Source of the DNA: Enhydrobacter aerosaccus
GTDB taxonomy: Bacteria; Pseudomonadota; Alphaproteobacteria; Reyranellales; Reyranellaceae
Direction of reading: 5' to 3'
DNA: 39,228 nucleotides
Assembly (NCBI GenBank): GCA_903832005.1
Contig: CAIKZO010000085.1
Span: 1 to 39,228, forward strand
Made by a program: the position numbers and the translations under genes. How positions within the stretch are numbered: the stretch's first letter is position 1; each line of letters opens with the position of its first letter. This document shows positions 24,371-33,580 of this stretch, piece after piece. The notes beneath the pieces were generated by a model that was not told where the DNA came from, made no database searches, and was given only the letters and a program-made list of their open reading frames with translations.

Positions 24371-26263
24371 TTAAGCCGCTTCGAGGGCTTCCTGGGCGGT
24401 GAGCCATTGGTGTTCGGCGTGGGCGATCTCGCGCTCCAGGCGGACCTTCTGCTTCTGCAGGTCGGCGGCAGCCTGGGGCGGACCGCTATAGGTCTTTGGA
24501 TCGGCCAGCTTGGCTTCGAGGGTGGTGCGCTCCTGCGTGAGCTTGGTCAGGGCCTTCTCGGCCTCCTCGAGTGCGCGCTTCAGCGGGCCGCGCTTCACCT
24601 TCTCGATCGGAGCGGTTGCAGTCGGCGCAGAGACGGGAGCCGCCGCAGCGGCCTTCTTCTCTTTCTTGCCCTTGCCTTCCTTGGCGGGGCGGCCGCTGCG
24701 CTCGCGCAGCATCTTCACCTGGTATTCGTCGATGTCGCCTTCGAACGGCTGCACGGTGCCCTTTTCGACGACCCAGAGCTGGTCGGCGACCATCTTCACC
24801 AGATGCGTGTCATGGCTCACCAGCACGACGGCGCCCTCGAAGTCGTTGATCGCGTCGACCAGCGAGGCGCGCGCGTCCATGTCGAGATGGTTGGTCGGCT
24901 CGTCGAGCAGCAGCATGTGCGGCGCGTTGCGGGTGGCCAGCGCCAGCAGCAGGCGGGTCTTCTCGCCGCCCGACATCACGCCGACCTTGAGGTTGGCGCG
25001 GTCGCGGCTGAAGCCGAAGCGGCCGAGCTGGGCGCGCACCTTGGGCTCGAGCGCACCGGGGCCCATGGCGATCGCCATGTGGTCGTAGGGCGTCGCCTCG
25101 AAGTCGAGGCCTTCTTCCTGGTCCTGCGAGAAGTAGCCGACCTTGAGCTTGGGCGTCTTCTTGAGCTTACCCTCGCGCGGCTCGAGCCGCTGCGAGATCA
25201 GGCGGATGAAGGTCGACTTGCCGTTGCCGTTCTGGCCGAGCAAGGCGATGCGGTCTTCCATGTCGATGCGCAGGTCGAGCTTGTTCAGGATGTTCGGGCC
25301 GCCGGGATAGCCGACCGAAACTTCGTCGAGGGTCTCGATCGGCGAGGCGAGCAGCTCGGGCGAGGGGAAGTTGAAGTTGATCTTCTCGTCGATCGGCACG
25401 CTGGCCACCGGGCCGAGCTTCTCGATCATCTTCATGCGCGACTGCGCCTGGCGGGCCTTGCTGGCCTTGGCCTTGAAGCGGTCGACGAAGGCCTGCATGT
25501 GCTTGCGCTGGGCGGCGACCTTCATCTGCTGGGCGGCGTCATTGGCCAGCCGCTCGGCGCGCGTGCGCTCGAAGAAGTCGTAGTTGCCGGTGTAGGCGAC
25601 CAGCTTCTCCTGGTCGATATGCACGATGTGGTCGCACACGTCGTTCAGCAGGTCGCGATCGTGGCTGACCATCAGCACGGTGTTGCGGAACTTCTGGAGA
25701 TGCTCGGTGAGCCACAGCATCGCCTCGAGGTCGAGATGGTTCGAGGGCTCGTCGAGGATCAAGAGGTCGGGGTTGCTGAACAGCGTGCCGGCCAGCGCCA
25801 CGCGCATGCGCCAGCCGCCCGAGAAGGTGCCGCAGGCGCGCTGCTGGGCGTCGTTGTCGAAGCCCAGGCCGTTCAGGATCGAGGCAGCGCGCGAGGGCGC
25901 AGAGGCGGCGTTGATTTCGTCGAGCCGCATGTGGATGTCGGCCAGGCGCAACCCGTCTTCCGACGTATCGGCCTCGAGCAAAAGGGCGGTGCGCTCGACG
26001 TCGGCCGCCAGCACGGCGTCGATGACCGAGATATCGCCGCCTGGCGGATCCTGCGGCACCGAGCCGATGCGGGTCCGGCCCATCAGGTTGATGTTGCCCG
26101 AATCGGCCTCGTACTGGCCCTGGATGATCTTGAGCAGGGTCGACTTGCCCGCGCCGTTGCGGCCGACCAGGCCTACTTTCCAGCCGTCGGAGAAAGCCAC
26201 CGAAGCGCGGTCGAACAGGATGCGCTCGCCGTGGCGAAAGGACAGATCGGTGATACTGAGCAT
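24371..26263 (-). CDS. ABC-F family ATP-binding protein (ribosome-associated type)
   Basis: The 630-residue soluble protein has two ABC domains and no membrane segment. Domain 1: Walker A GRNGAGKST, signature FSGGWRMRVALA, Walker B LLILDEPSNHLD. Domain 2: GQNGNGKST, MSGGEKTRLLLA, LLLDEPTNHLD. Between them lies a basic, helical linker of about 80 residues (KVAAQRKHMQAFVDRFKAKASKARQAQSR), as in ABC-F proteins acting at the ribosomal E site. The C-terminus has a low-complexity Lys/Ala stretch and a coiled coil (LEEAEKALTKLTQERTTLEAKL) like that of Uup and YheS. Members help stalled ribosomes or resist antibiotics; this one looks like a housekeeping YheS/Uup type. It is divergent from ndk, with 93 bases between. 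Confidence 0.93.
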   Translation of the reverse strand: MLSITDLSFRHGERILFDRASVAFSDGWKVGLVGRNGAGKSTLLKIIQGQYEADSGNINLMGRTRIGSVPQDPPGGDISVIDAVLAADVERTALLLEADTSEDGLRLADIHMRLDEINAASAPSRAASILNGLGFDNDAQQRACGTFSGGWRMRVALAGTLFSNPDLLILDEPSNHLDLEAMLWLTEHLQKFRNTVLMVSHDRDLLNDVCDHIVHIDQEKLVAYTGNYDFFERTRAERLANDAAQQMKVAAQRKHMQAFVDRFKAKASKARQAQSRMKMIEKLGPVASVPIDEKINFNFPSPELLASPIETLDEVSVGYPGGPNILNKLDLRIDMEDRIALLGQNGNGKSTFIRLISQRLEPREGKLKKTPKLKVGYFSQDQEEGLDFEATPYDHMAIAMGPGALEPKVRAQLGRFGFSRDRANLKVGVMSGGEKTRLLLALATRNAPHMLLLDEPTNHLDMDARASLVDAINDFEGAVVLVSHDTHLVKMVADQLWVVEKGTVQPFEGDIDEYQVKMLRERSGRPAKEGKGKKEKKAAAAAPVSAPTATAPIEKVKRGPLKRALEEAEKALTKLTQERTTLEAKLADPKTYSGPPQAAADLQKQKVRLEREIAHAEHQWLTAQEALEAA

Positions 26264-26356
26264 GAGGCGGCGGCGTTTAGCACGGCTTGCAGGGCTTTGT
26301 CGCGGCGTCTATAAGCCCGGCCCACACAGTCAAAGCACACTGTTCATGAGGATTTT

Positions 26357-26779
26357 ATGGCCGTCGAACGCACTTTCTCCATCATCAAGCCGGACGCGAC
26401 CCGCCGGAACCTGACCGGCAAGATCAACGCCCGCTTCGAAGAGAAGGGCCTGCGCATCGTGGCCCAGAAGCGTCTCTGGATGAGCCGCCAGCAGGCCGAG
26501 TCGTTCTACGGCGTGCACAAGGCGCGGCCGTTCTTCAACGACCTTTGCACTTTCATGACGTCCGGCCCGGTGGTCGTGCAGGTTCTCGAGGGCGAGAACG
26601 CCGTCGCCAAGAACCGCGAGATCATGGGCGCCACCAACCCGGCCAACGCCGACGCCGGCACGATCCGCAAGGACTTTGCCGAGTCGATCGAAGCGAACTC
26701 CGTGCACGGCTCGGACTCGCTGGAGAACGCCGGCATCGAGATGTCGTATTTCTTCGCCGGTACAGAGATTGTTGGCTAA
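26357..26779 (+). CDS. ndk: Nucleoside diphosphate kinase
   Basis: The 140-residue enzyme matches Ndk throughout: [21 protein letters not shown] at the start, [36 protein letters not shown], and the active-site His in NSVHGSDS, which carries the phosphate from ATP to other NDPs. A GAGG at 26347-26350 lies ahead of ATG 26357. A strong hairpin terminator follows 23 bases after the stop, so the gene forms a single-gene transcript. Confidence 0.98.
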   Translation: MAVERTFSIIKPDATRRNLTGKINARFEEKGLRIVAQKRLWMSRQQAESFYGVHKARPFFNDLCTFMTSGPVVVQVLEGENAVAKNREIMGATNPANADAGTIRKDFAESIEANSVHGSDSLENAGIEMSYFFAGTEIVG

Positions 26780-26802
26780 GGCCGAGTGAAACACGGCAAT
26801 AA

Positions 26803-26833
26803 AAAAGCGGCCTGGTTGGGCCGCTTTTCTTTT
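26803..26833. terminator. Bidirectional intrinsic terminator
   Basis: A perfect ten-bp stem AAAAGCGGCC/GGCCGCTTTT with a six-base loop is followed by CTTT on the + strand and gives TTTTTT on the minus strand. It sits between the ends of ndk and the small minus-strand gene at 26854 and can end both transcripts. Confidence 0.92.
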
Positions 26834-26853
26834 GTGCCCGGTGGCCGGGCTCG

Positions 26854-27060
26854 TCAGCCCAGGACGGCAAAGCCGATCAGCAGGACGATCGAGCCGCCGA
26901 CGCCCAGCAGCAGCGACAGGATGCCGATATGGGCGATCAGGCCCAGCGCCATGCTGCTGAGCAGCACGATCAGCCACAGGACCATGAACAGCACGAGCTT
27001 GTTGAAAGCCGTGTAGGTCGCCATGTGCGTCCGGACTTCTTCCTGCGTCGCCTCAGCCAT
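26854..27060 (-). CDS. Small membrane protein, aa3-type cytochrome oxidase subunit IV-like
   Basis: The 68-residue protein has a short polar start, MAEATQEEVRTHMATYTAFNK, then two hydrophobic segments (about 22-43 and 47-67). The pattern of an N-terminal H-x-x-TYxxF-xKL followed by a membrane helix is that of the alphaproteobacterial aa3 oxidase subunit IV family, but members usually have one helix and lie elsewhere than the oxidase operon. The match is by eye, so the assignment is tentative. GGGGAG lies seven bases ahead of ATG 27060. It is separated from purN by 51 bases and shares the ndk terminator. Confidence 0.6.
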   Translation of the reverse strand: MAEATQEEVRTHMATYTAFNKLVLFMVLWLIVLLSSMALGLIAHIGILSLLLGVGGSIVLLIGFAVLG

Positions 27061-27111
27061 TGTCGCTCCCCGTCGAGATGCTCGTGAAATTGGTGAGCCG
27101 CTTATAGCGAA

Positions 27112-27768
27112 TTAGGGCTCGTCCGAGAAGAGGAGGGTGGCGCCCGGGGGCACGCCCTCGACCGCGACCTTTCCGCCATTTCCGCTAGCGCCGACCCGGC
27201 CCTCGCCGATCCAGCGCACGACCTGGGGGTAGAGCCGGTGCTCCTGGCGCAGGATGCGGGCGGTCAGGGTGTCCGCGGTGTCGCCGGCCAGTACGGGCAC
27301 GGCGGCCTGGGCGATGATCGGGCCGGCATCGAGGTCGGGGATCACGAAATGCACCGTGCAGCCGCTGATGCGGACGCCGGCGTCGAGCGCCTGCTGCTGG
27401 ACATGGACGCCGCGGAAGGACGGCAGCAGGGACGGGTGGATGTTGATCAGGCGGCCGGCCCAGTGCTGCGGGAACCACGGGCTGAAAATCCGCATGAAGC
27501 CTGCCATCACCACCAGTTCGACGCCGTGCTTCCCCAGTGCCGCTGAAACGTCGCGGTCGAAGCTCTCGCGGTCGGGGTAGCTGCGGTGGGAGACCGTTGC
27601 GGTGGGAATGCCGGCGTCGGCTGCGATCTCGAGACCGGCGGCATCGGCCTTGTTGCTGACGATACAGGCGATCTCGGCGGGGTAATCGGCGGCCTGTGCG
27701 GCCTTGATCAGCGCGGCCATGTTGCTGCCGCGCCCCGAGATCAGAATGCCGACCTTCAGCTTTGCCAT
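27112..27768 (-). CDS. purN: Phosphoribosylglycinamide formyltransferase
   Basis: The 218-residue enzyme transfers a formyl group from 10-formyl-THF to GAR in purine synthesis. Seen are [16 protein letters not shown] at the N-terminus, [15 protein letters not shown], the catalytic [13 protein letters not shown] with Asn and His, and the Asp-containing [24 protein letters not shown] 27768 lies inside the end of purM (13-base overlap), as is typical for purM-purN. Near the C-terminus, ASGNGGK (residues 194-200) is encoded by a copy of the family A repeat read in frame, which appears as an extra loop in EGRV...KVAVEG. Confidence 0.96.
   Translation of the reverse strand: MAKLKVGILISGRGSNMAALIKAAQAADYPAEIACIVSNKADAAGLEIAADAGIPTATVSHRSYPDRESFDRDVSAALGKHGVELVVMAGFMRIFSPWFPQHWAGRLINIHPSLLPSFRGVHVQQQALDAGVRISGCTVHFVIPDLDAGPIIAQAAVPVLAGDTADTLTARILRQEHRLYPQVVRWIGEGRVGASGNGGKVAVEGVPPGATLLFSDEP
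27170..27190. repeat. Family A repeat copy inside purN
   Basis: These 21 bases are identical to 24214-24234 and contain CCGCCATTTCCGCTAGCG. On the minus strand they are translated in frame as part of PurN, beyond the last catalytic residues. Confidence 0.85.
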
Positions 27769-28805
27769 AGCGTGTCGGCGTGCTCGACGATGCAGTCCGC
27801 TTCGGACGTTGGTGCCTGCTCGATGACGCCGATCCGGCTCACGGTCTCGCCGGCCTCGGCCAGCGCCTTTGTGACCTTCTCGGCGTCGCCGTGTGCCACA
27901 ACGACGATCATGCCGATGCCGCAGTTGAAGGTGCGCAGCATGTCGTCGGTCGGCACGCTGCCGGTCTTCTGCAGCCAACTGAAAATCGGCGCGGGTTTCC
28001 ATGTCCGCGCATCGAGCGTCGCGCGCAGCCCGTCGGGCAGGCAGCGCGGCACGTTGCCGGGCAGGCCGCCGCCGGTGATGTGCGCCAGGCCCTTGATGGC
28101 GCCGGTGGAGCGGATGACCGAGATCAGGGGCTTCACGTAGATCCGCGTCGGCTCCAGCAATTGCTGCATGTCGTAGCCGCCGCCGCGCTCGACGATCTTG
28201 CGCACCAGGGAGAAGCCGTTGGAATGAAGCCCGCTCGATGCGAGGCCGAGCACCACGTCGCCGGGGGCAATGTCGGTGCGCGGCAGCAGCTGGTCGCGCT
28301 CGGCGGCACCGACGGAGAAGCCCGCGAGGTCGAAGTCGCCTTCGGAATACATGCCGGGCATCTCGGCCGTCTCGCCACCGATCAGTGCGCAGCCGGCGCG
28401 GCGGCAGCCTTCGGCGATGCCCGCGACGATACGGCGGCCGGTCTCGACCTCGAGCTTGCCGGTCGCGTAATAGTCGAGGAAGAACAGCGGCTCGGCGCCC
28501 TGGACGACGATGTCGTTCACGCACATCGCCACGAGGTCGATGCCCACAGTATCGGGGATGCCGGACTTGATCGCGACCATCAGCTTGGTGCCGACGCCGT
28601 CGGTGCCGGACACCAGGATCGGATCCTTGAAGCCGGCGGCCTTGAGGTCGAACAATCCACCGAAGCCGCCCAGGCCGCCCATCACGCCGCGGCGGTCGGT
28701 GCTCTTGGCCAACGGCTTGATGTGTTCGACCAGCGCGTCGCCGGCGTCGATATCGACGCCCGCTTCCTTGTAGGTAAGGGGAGGGCTGTTGTGGTCGGGC
28801 TTCAA
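27756..28805 (-). CDS. purM: Phosphoribosylformylglycinamidine cyclo-ligase
   Basis: The 349-residue enzyme closes the imidazole ring with ATP in purine synthesis. It has the family start [93 protein letters not shown] and [13 protein letters not shown]. No ATG precedes the conserved start in frame; TTG 28805 is the best choice, with AGGA eleven bases upstream, and a longer TTG start at 28880 is unlikely. A four-codon ATG frame (28816-28802) ends with its TGA overlapping that TTG. The gene is divergent from the DUF2066 gene by 74 bases and overlaps purN by 13. Confidence 0.96.
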   Translation of the reverse strand: MKPDHNSPPLTYKEAGVDIDAGDALVEHIKPLAKSTDRRGVMGGLGGFGGLFDLKAAGFKDPILVSGTDGVGTKLMVAIKSGIPDTVGIDLVAMCVNDIVVQGAEPLFFLDYYATGKLEVETGRRIVAGIAEGCRRAGCALIGGETAEMPGMYSEGDFDLAGFSVGAAERDQLLPRTDIAPGDVVLGLASSGLHSNGFSLVRKIVERGGGYDMQQLLEPTRIYVKPLISVIRSTGAIKGLAHITGGGLPGNVPRCLPDGLRATLDARTWKPAPIFSWLQKTGSVPTDDMLRTFNCGIGMIVVVAHGDAEKVTKALAEAGETVSRIGVIEQAPTSEADCIVEHADTLWQS

Positions 28806-28879
28806 GCCAGGCTCATTCCTGCTGGAGAGGGGGCGTGCTAGAGAGTGCCGCGAACATAGCCAAATTCCGGACCCCCGCA

Positions 28880-29959
28880 ATGCCGATAGCCCGCAGGTTT
28901 TCCACGATCGTCCTCGCTCTGCTGGCGGCTTTTGCCGGCATCGGGCCGAGCCATGCGCAGGTCACCAGCGGCAATGCCTTCACCATCAGCGGGGTCGACG
29001 TCGATGTGACGGGCGCCGATGCGATTAAGGCGCGTGACCAGGCGGTCCGCGACGCCAAGCGGCGTGCCGTCGGCATGCTGATCGAGCGCATGGTGGCCCC
29101 GGAGGACCGCGCCAAGGTCCCGCCGGTCGACGATGCACGGCTCGAGGGCATGGTGCGCGGCGTCGAGTTCGCCAAGGAGCGTCCCGCGGGCAATCGGTTC
29201 ATCGGCACCTTGAACGTCGTCTTCGCCTCCGATCAGGTGAAGGCGTGGCTGTCGGAGGCCGGCATCGGGGTCGCCGAGACGGTGGCGCGGGCGGCGCTGG
29301 TCGTGCCGCTGTGGAAGGACAAGAACGGCGTCGAGCCGCTCGACGACAGCAATGCGTGGCGCGATGCCTGGAAAAAGCTCGACACCTCGGGCAGCGCCGT
29401 GCCGGTGACGGTGGTGCGCGGCGACCAGCTCGACCAGAACGCTTTGTCGGTCGAGGAGGCCTATGTCGGAGATGTGTCGGCACTCAGCCGCCTCAATGAC
29501 CGTTATCACCTGCCGAGCATCGTCGTGGCGATCGTCGAGGGCGACAAGGATGCCGGCACGCTGTCGGTCAGTGGCTTCCGCTACGACGCGCAGACCGGCG
29601 CGCGCAGCGATCTCGGCAAGGTGACGGTGGCGGGCGCGGGCCAACTTGCCGATGCCGCCGCCAAGATCCAGGCCAAGCTCGATGCCGACTGGCGCGGCGT
29701 GGCCGTCGTGCGGCGCGATTCGCAGGACGCTATCGACGTCGTCGTGCCGATCAAGGCGCTGAGCGACTGGGTGCAGGTCCGCCAGCGCCTGGGCGCGATC
29801 CCGGCGATCAAGGGCATCGCGGTGCGCACGCTCGAGACCGACCACGCCGACGTGCATGTCGATTACTATGGCACGTCGGAGCAGCTTCAGCAGACCCTGG
29901 CCCAGGCCGGGCTGCAGCTCACCAAGGATGGCGACGCGTGGCGGCTGCAGGTTCGTTGA
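28880..29959 (+). CDS. DUF2066 domain-containing exported protein
   Basis: The 359-residue protein starts with a signal peptide, [20 protein letters not shown], with a likely cut after SHA near residue 27. A DUF2066-type domain follows: [79 protein letters not shown]. The C-terminal part has a repeated-strand plan ending [19 protein letters not shown]. The function of the family is unknown. It is conserved between purM and the AI-2E permease gene in many alphaproteobacteria. ATG 28880 is used in place of GTG 28835, since it places the signal peptide at the start. The next gene begins one base after its stop. Confidence 0.88.
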   Translation: MPIARRFSTIVLALLAAFAGIGPSHAQVTSGNAFTISGVDVDVTGADAIKARDQAVRDAKRRAVGMLIERMVAPEDRAKVPPVDDARLEGMVRGVEFAKERPAGNRFIGTLNVVFASDQVKAWLSEAGIGVAETVARAALVVPLWKDKNGVEPLDDSNAWRDAWKKLDTSGSAVPVTVVRGDQLDQNALSVEEAYVGDVSALSRLNDRYHLPSIVVAIVEGDKDAGTLSVSGFRYDAQTGARSDLGKVTVAGAGQLADAAAKIQAKLDADWRGVAVVRRDSQDAIDVVVPIKALSDWVQVRQRLGAIPAIKGIAVRTLETDHADVHVDYYGTSEQLQQTLAQAGLQLTKDGDAWRLQVR

Positions 29960-29960
29960 G

Positions 29961-31055
29961 ATGACCGACCACACAACTTCGGCGGCTTCACCCACGCGCT
30001 GGCGCTTCTGGCTGGGCGCGGCGATCGTCTTCGTGCTGGTGTTGTGGCGGCTGAACGACATCCTGCTGCCGTTCGTCGTCGGCATGGTGGTGGCGTACTT
30101 CTTCGATCCCCTGGTCGCGCGGCTGGAACGCCTGCGCCTGTCGCGCTCGATGGCGACGGCGGTCGTCACGATCCTGGCGGTGCTGATGGCGATCGGCCTG
30201 GCGACCGCGATCGTGCCGCCGCTGCTGGGACAGATCGAGGATTTCGTGACCAAGGTGCCGCAGTATTTCGCGCAGGCCGCGGTGCGCGTGCAGCCGATGG
30301 TCGACCCGCTGCGCGAGAGGCTCGGTCTGCCACCGCTCGGGATGAAGGAGCTGCAGGCGCATGCCACGCAATGGGCCGGCGAAGCGCTCGCGGTATCCGG
30401 CGCTGTGCTCGGCGGCGTCGCCAAGCGCGGCGCGGCGATCATCGATCTGCTGGCGCTCCTGTTCCTGACGCCGGTCGTCACGTTCTACTTGCTGCGCGAC
30501 TGGCCGAAGGTGCTGGCCGCGATCGACGGCGCCCTGCCGCTCGATCATGCCGACACGATCCGCCGGCTCGCGCGCGAGGCCAATGCCGCCACCGCGGGCT
30601 ATCTGCGTGGCCAGGCGCTGGTCTGCCTCTGCCTCGGCACGCTCTATGGCGTGGGGCTTTCGATCGTCGGCCTGCAGTTCGGCTTCGTCATCGGGATGAT
30701 CGCGGGGGTCATCTCGTTCATCCCCTTCGTCGGTACGCTGGTCGGCGCCACTTTGTCGCTCGGCATGGCGCTGGCGCAGTTCCCGCCAGATTGGGTCAGC
30801 GTCGGCAAGGTCGCCGTGGTCTTCCTGATCGGACACCTGCTCGAAAGCAACGTCCTCTCGCCCAAGCTGGTCGGCGACAGGGTGGGGCTGCATCCGGTGT
30901 GGATCATGTTCGCCCTGTTGGCCGGCGGCTCTTTGGTCGGGTTCGTGGGCGTGCTGGTGGCGGTGCCGATCGCCGCGATCATCGGCGTGCTCGTGCGCTT
31001 TCTGTTCGAGCGTTACCATGAAAGCTCGATCTATCGCGGCAACGACGCGGCCTGA
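29961..31055 (+). CDS. AI-2E family transporter (PerM/YdiK type permease)
   Basis: The 364-residue membrane protein has the family plan: two N-terminal helices (WRFWLGAAIVFVLVLWRLNDILLPF, split here by VVGMVVAYF), a helical soluble part (DFVTKVPQYFAQAAVRVQP), then a C-terminal bundle with FLTPVVTFYLLRDWPKV, LGTLYGVGLSIVGLQFGF, GVISFIPFVGTLVG and the signature SNVLSPKLVGDRVGLHPVW. Members export small molecules or ions; the AI-2 role applies to a few. It follows the DUF2066 gene by one base and is followed by hda after eight, so they form an operon. Confidence 0.92.
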   Translation: MTDHTTSAASPTRWRFWLGAAIVFVLVLWRLNDILLPFVVGMVVAYFFDPLVARLERLRLSRSMATAVVTILAVLMAIGLATAIVPPLLGQIEDFVTKVPQYFAQAAVRVQPMVDPLRERLGLPPLGMKELQAHATQWAGEALAVSGAVLGGVAKRGAAIIDLLALLFLTPVVTFYLLRDWPKVLAAIDGALPLDHADTIRRLAREANAATAGYLRGQALVCLCLGTLYGVGLSIVGLQFGFVIGMIAGVISFIPFVGTLVGATLSLGMALAQFPPDWVSVGKVAVVFLIGHLLESNVLSPKLVGDRVGLHPVWIMFALLAGGSLVGFVGVLVAVPIAAIIGVLVRFLFERYHESSIYRGNDAA

Positions 31056-31063
31056 CGTCCGTC

Positions 31064-31753
31064 GTGGTCGATCAGCTCACCCTCGACCTCAGCCTGCCGC
31101 CGCCCACGTATGCGCGCGAGGACTTCGTCGTTTCGTCCGGTAATCGCGAAGCGCTGGCCTGGCTCGATCGCTGGCCCGACTGGCCCGCGCCGGCACTGGC
31201 GCTGAGCGGTCCTTCGGGCAGCGGCAAGACGCATCTCGGCCGGATCTGGGCCGCGCGCGCCAGTGCTACCCTGATGGAAGGCAGCGATCTCGACGGCAAG
31301 ACCGTGCCCGACCTTTTGGCGCTTGCCTCGACATCCCCCGCGATCGTGATCGAGCATGCCGATCGCGCGCCCGAACGCGGCCTGTTTCATCTCTACAATC
31401 TGATGCGCGAGCGGGGGCAGTACCTGCTGCTGATCTCCGAAGCGCCGCCGGCGCATTGGCATATCGCGCTCCCCGATCTCGCCTCGCGGCTGCGCGCCGC
31501 GCCTGCTGTCACCGTGTCGTCACCTGACGACGAGCTGCTGGGCTCGATCATCCTGAAGCAGCTCGCCGACCGGCAATTGCATGCGGGCGCCGGCGTCGTG
31601 CAGTATCTCGTGCCGCGCATGGAACGCTCCGCCGACGCGGCGCGCCGCATCGTGGCGGCGCTCGATCGCCGGGCGCTGGCGGAAAGTCGTGAAATCGATC
31701 GTCGCCTGGCGATTGACGTTTTGGCCGAGGTCTCGCCCAAGGAGGGAAAATGA
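31064..31753 (+). CDS. hda: DnaA-like regulatory inactivator Hda
   Basis: The 229-residue AAA+ protein has an N-terminal clamp-binding-like QLTLDL, a Walker A GPSGSGKTHL, a Walker B-like AIVIEHAD, the sensor stretch YLLLISEAPPAHWHIALPDLASRLRAA, and a C-terminal helical lid. It is a shortened DnaA that lacks the DNA-binding domain and helps convert DnaA-ATP to DnaA-ADP after replication. GTG 31064 is the start. Asp is replaced by Glu at the first acidic position of the Walker B motif (IVIEHAD), so ATP turnover may differ. It overlaps the next gene by four bases (ATGA). Confidence 0.9.
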   Translation: MVDQLTLDLSLPPPTYAREDFVVSSGNREALAWLDRWPDWPAPALALSGPSGSGKTHLGRIWAARASATLMEGSDLDGKTVPDLLALASTSPAIVIEHADRAPERGLFHLYNLMRERGQYLLLISEAPPAHWHIALPDLASRLRAAPAVTVSSPDDELLGSIILKQLADRQLHAGAGVVQYLVPRMERSADAARRIVAALDRRALAESREIDRRLAIDVLAEVSPKEGK

Positions 31754-32211
31754 AAAGACTGTTGATCGCGCTGCCGTTGATGATGGCGACACTACCCGCT
31801 GCCGCGCAGTCGCCCTCCGTCATGGGCACGTGGCTGACGTCGGCGAAGTCGGCGCAGGTGCAGCTGGCCCCGTGCGCCAATCCGGCCCAGGGCCCGGTCT
31901 GCGGCCAGGTCGTGAAGCTGATCGATCCCAAGGATGCCAGTGGCAAGCTCGTGGCGCCCGAGGCGGTGACCGACGTGCACAACGCCGATCCGGCTCTGCG
32001 TACGCGCAAGGTGCTGGGCATGACGCTGCTCTATGGCTTCACCAAGAGCGGCGAGGCCAACAGCTTCGAGAGCGGCACGATCTACAACGGCGAGAACGGC
32101 AAGACCTATAAGGCCAACATCAACCTGCAGTCGGACGGCACTCTGAAAGTGCGCGGCTATGTCGGCTCGGCGATGTTCGGCGAGACGCAGATCTGGACAC
32201 GGGTTCAATAG
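31750..32211 (+). CDS. DUF2147 exported protein
   Basis: The 153-residue protein has a signal peptide, MKRLLIALPLMMATLPAAAQ, then the DUF2147 pattern: GTWLTSAKSAQVQLAPC, GPVCGQVVKL, RKVLGMTLLYGFTKSG, SGTIYNGENGKTYKANINL and RGYVGSAMFGETQIWTRV. Two Cys (42 and 51) may form a disulfide in the periplasm. The family has a lipocalin-like beta barrel and an unknown ligand. The start overlaps the hda stop by four bases. Confidence 0.9.
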   Translation: MKRLLIALPLMMATLPAAAQSPSVMGTWLTSAKSAQVQLAPCANPAQGPVCGQVVKLIDPKDASGKLVAPEAVTDVHNADPALRTRKVLGMTLLYGFTKSGEANSFESGTIYNGENGKTYKANINLQSDGTLKVRGYVGSAMFGETQIWTRVQ

Positions 32212-32223
32212 GGGGACGCAACG

Positions 32224-33003
32224 ATGGACATGGGAATCAAGGGTCGCAAGGCGATCGTCTGCGCGGCGAGCAAGGGACTGGGACGCGGTTGCGCCGAGGC
32301 GCTTGCGGGTGAGGGCGTCGATCTGGTGATCAACGCGCGCACCAAGTCGGAACTCGACGCGACGGCGGAGGCGATCCGCAAGAAGTACGGCGTGAAGGTC
32401 ACGGCGGTGGCCGTTGACGTCACGACCGACGAGGGCCGCAAGCAGGTGCTCGCGGCCTGTCCGGAGCCGGACATCATCGTCAACAACGCGGGCGGTCCGC
32501 CGCCGGGCAACTTCCGCGACTGGAACCGCGAGGACTGGATCAAGGCGCTCGACGCCAACATGCTGACGCCGATCGAGTTCATCAAGGCGAGCGTCGACGG
32601 CATGATGAAGCGCGGCTTCGGGCGCATCGTGAACATCACCTCGAGCTCGGTGAAGGCGCCGATCGACATCCTGGGCCTCAGCAACGGCGCGCGCTCGGGC
32701 CTGACCGGCTTCGTCGCGGGCGTGGCGCGCACGACGATCCGTCACGGCGTCACGATCAACGGCCTGTTGCCGGGCCCGTTCGACACCGATCGCCTGCGTA
32801 ACACCGTGAAGGTCCGTGCGGGCAAGGCCGGCAAGAGCTTCGACGAGGAGTATGCCGCGGGCGCCAAGGCGCATCCGGCCGGCCGCTTCGGCACGGCCGA
32901 GGAATTCGGCATGATGTGCGCGTTCCTGTGCAGCACGCACGCGGGCTACATGACCGGCCAGAACATCCTGATGGATGGCGGCCAGTACCCGGGCACGTAT
33001 TAG
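32224..33003 (+). CDS. Atypical short-chain dehydrogenase/reductase
   Basis: The 259-residue protein has the SDR fold: KAIVCAASKGLGRGCAEALA near the N-terminus (the first Gly of TGxxxGxG is Ala), VNNAGGPPPG, RIVNITSSSVKAP and a C-terminal GQNILMDGGQYPG. The usual YxxxK is replaced by S-N-G-A-R in LGLSNGARSGL, so it belongs to the BKR-like SDR subgroup that lacks a perfect tetrad. Ser is retained in the preceding strand. Substrate is unknown. GGGGGA (32211-32216) stands seven bases ahead of ATG 32224; ATG 32230 is an alternative. It is the last gene of the operon and convergent with sixA. Confidence 0.9.
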   Translation: MDMGIKGRKAIVCAASKGLGRGCAEALAGEGVDLVINARTKSELDATAEAIRKKYGVKVTAVAVDVTTDEGRKQVLAACPEPDIIVNNAGGPPPGNFRDWNREDWIKALDANMLTPIEFIKASVDGMMKRGFGRIVNITSSSVKAPIDILGLSNGARSGLTGFVAGVARTTIRHGVTINGLLPGPFDTDRLRNTVKVRAGKAGKSFDEEYAAGAKAHPAGRFGTAEEFGMMCAFLCSTHAGYMTGQNILMDGGQYPGTY

Positions 33004-33014
33004 TCGAAGTTACT

Positions 33015-33533
33015 CTAATCGAAGTCGCGCGGGCGGGCGAAGGCGGCGAGAGTCGTCCCGCCCGCCTGCAGCTTCGACCAGTCGGTGATCTCGGCCTGCA
33101 GGGTGGCCAGCGCGCCGGTCGGGAACTTGTCGCGCAAGGCTGCAAGAAGCGTCGCCTTGCCGTGGCCGGCCAGCAGTGCCGCGAGTTCGCCCATGCCGTC
33201 GTTGTGGCCGATCATCAGGACGGTTGAGACGGTGGTTGGCAGATCGCGCAGCCGGTTCAGCAGGACATCCTCCGAGGCGAGGTAGAGGCCGTTCTCCAGC
33301 GCGATCGGCGGAGCGGGCTGTGGCAGCCGCTCGACCAGCGGCGCCAGCGTCTGGCGGGCTCGCATGGCCGTTGAGCACAGGATGAGATCGGGAAGGGGCG
33401 CTTTGGCCAGCAGATGCTCCGCCATGAGCTCCGCCGCGCGTACGCCACGGCTGTTGAGCGGCCGGTCATGGTCGGGCACGCCGGGTTCGCCCCAGGCCGA
33501 TTTCGCATGCCGCAGGAGGAGGATTGTCTTCAC
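33015..33533 (-). CDS. sixA: Phosphohistidine phosphatase (SixA-like)
   Basis: The 172-residue histidine-phosphatase-superfamily protein has the RHG-like LLLRHAKSAWG at the N-terminus with the nucleophile His, DHDRPLNSRGVRAAELMAE, LILCSTAMRARQTL and VLMIGHNDGMGELA with the second His. It matches SixA, which removes phosphate from phosphohistidine proteins. GTG 33533 is taken as the start; a TTG at 33536 is one codon earlier. It stands directly before, and divergent from, ppk1, whose product is also phosphorylated on His during its reaction. Confidence 0.88.
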   Translation of the reverse strand: MKTILLLRHAKSAWGEPGVPDHDRPLNSRGVRAAELMAEHLLAKAPLPDLILCSTAMRARQTLAPLVERLPQPAPPIALENGLYLASEDVLLNRLRDLPTTVSTVLMIGHNDGMGELAALLAGHGKATLLAALRDKFPTGALATLQAEITDWSKLQAGGTTLAAFARPRDFD

Positions 33534-33580
33534 CAAAGATGCCAGGAAAATCCTTTTATCCCAAGTAGTTAGTTAAAGGC

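Noticed and set aside
24407..26314. 635-codon + strand open frame opposite the ABC-F gene
   Set aside because: Its translation has no motif, and the ABC-F gene has two complete ATPase domains.
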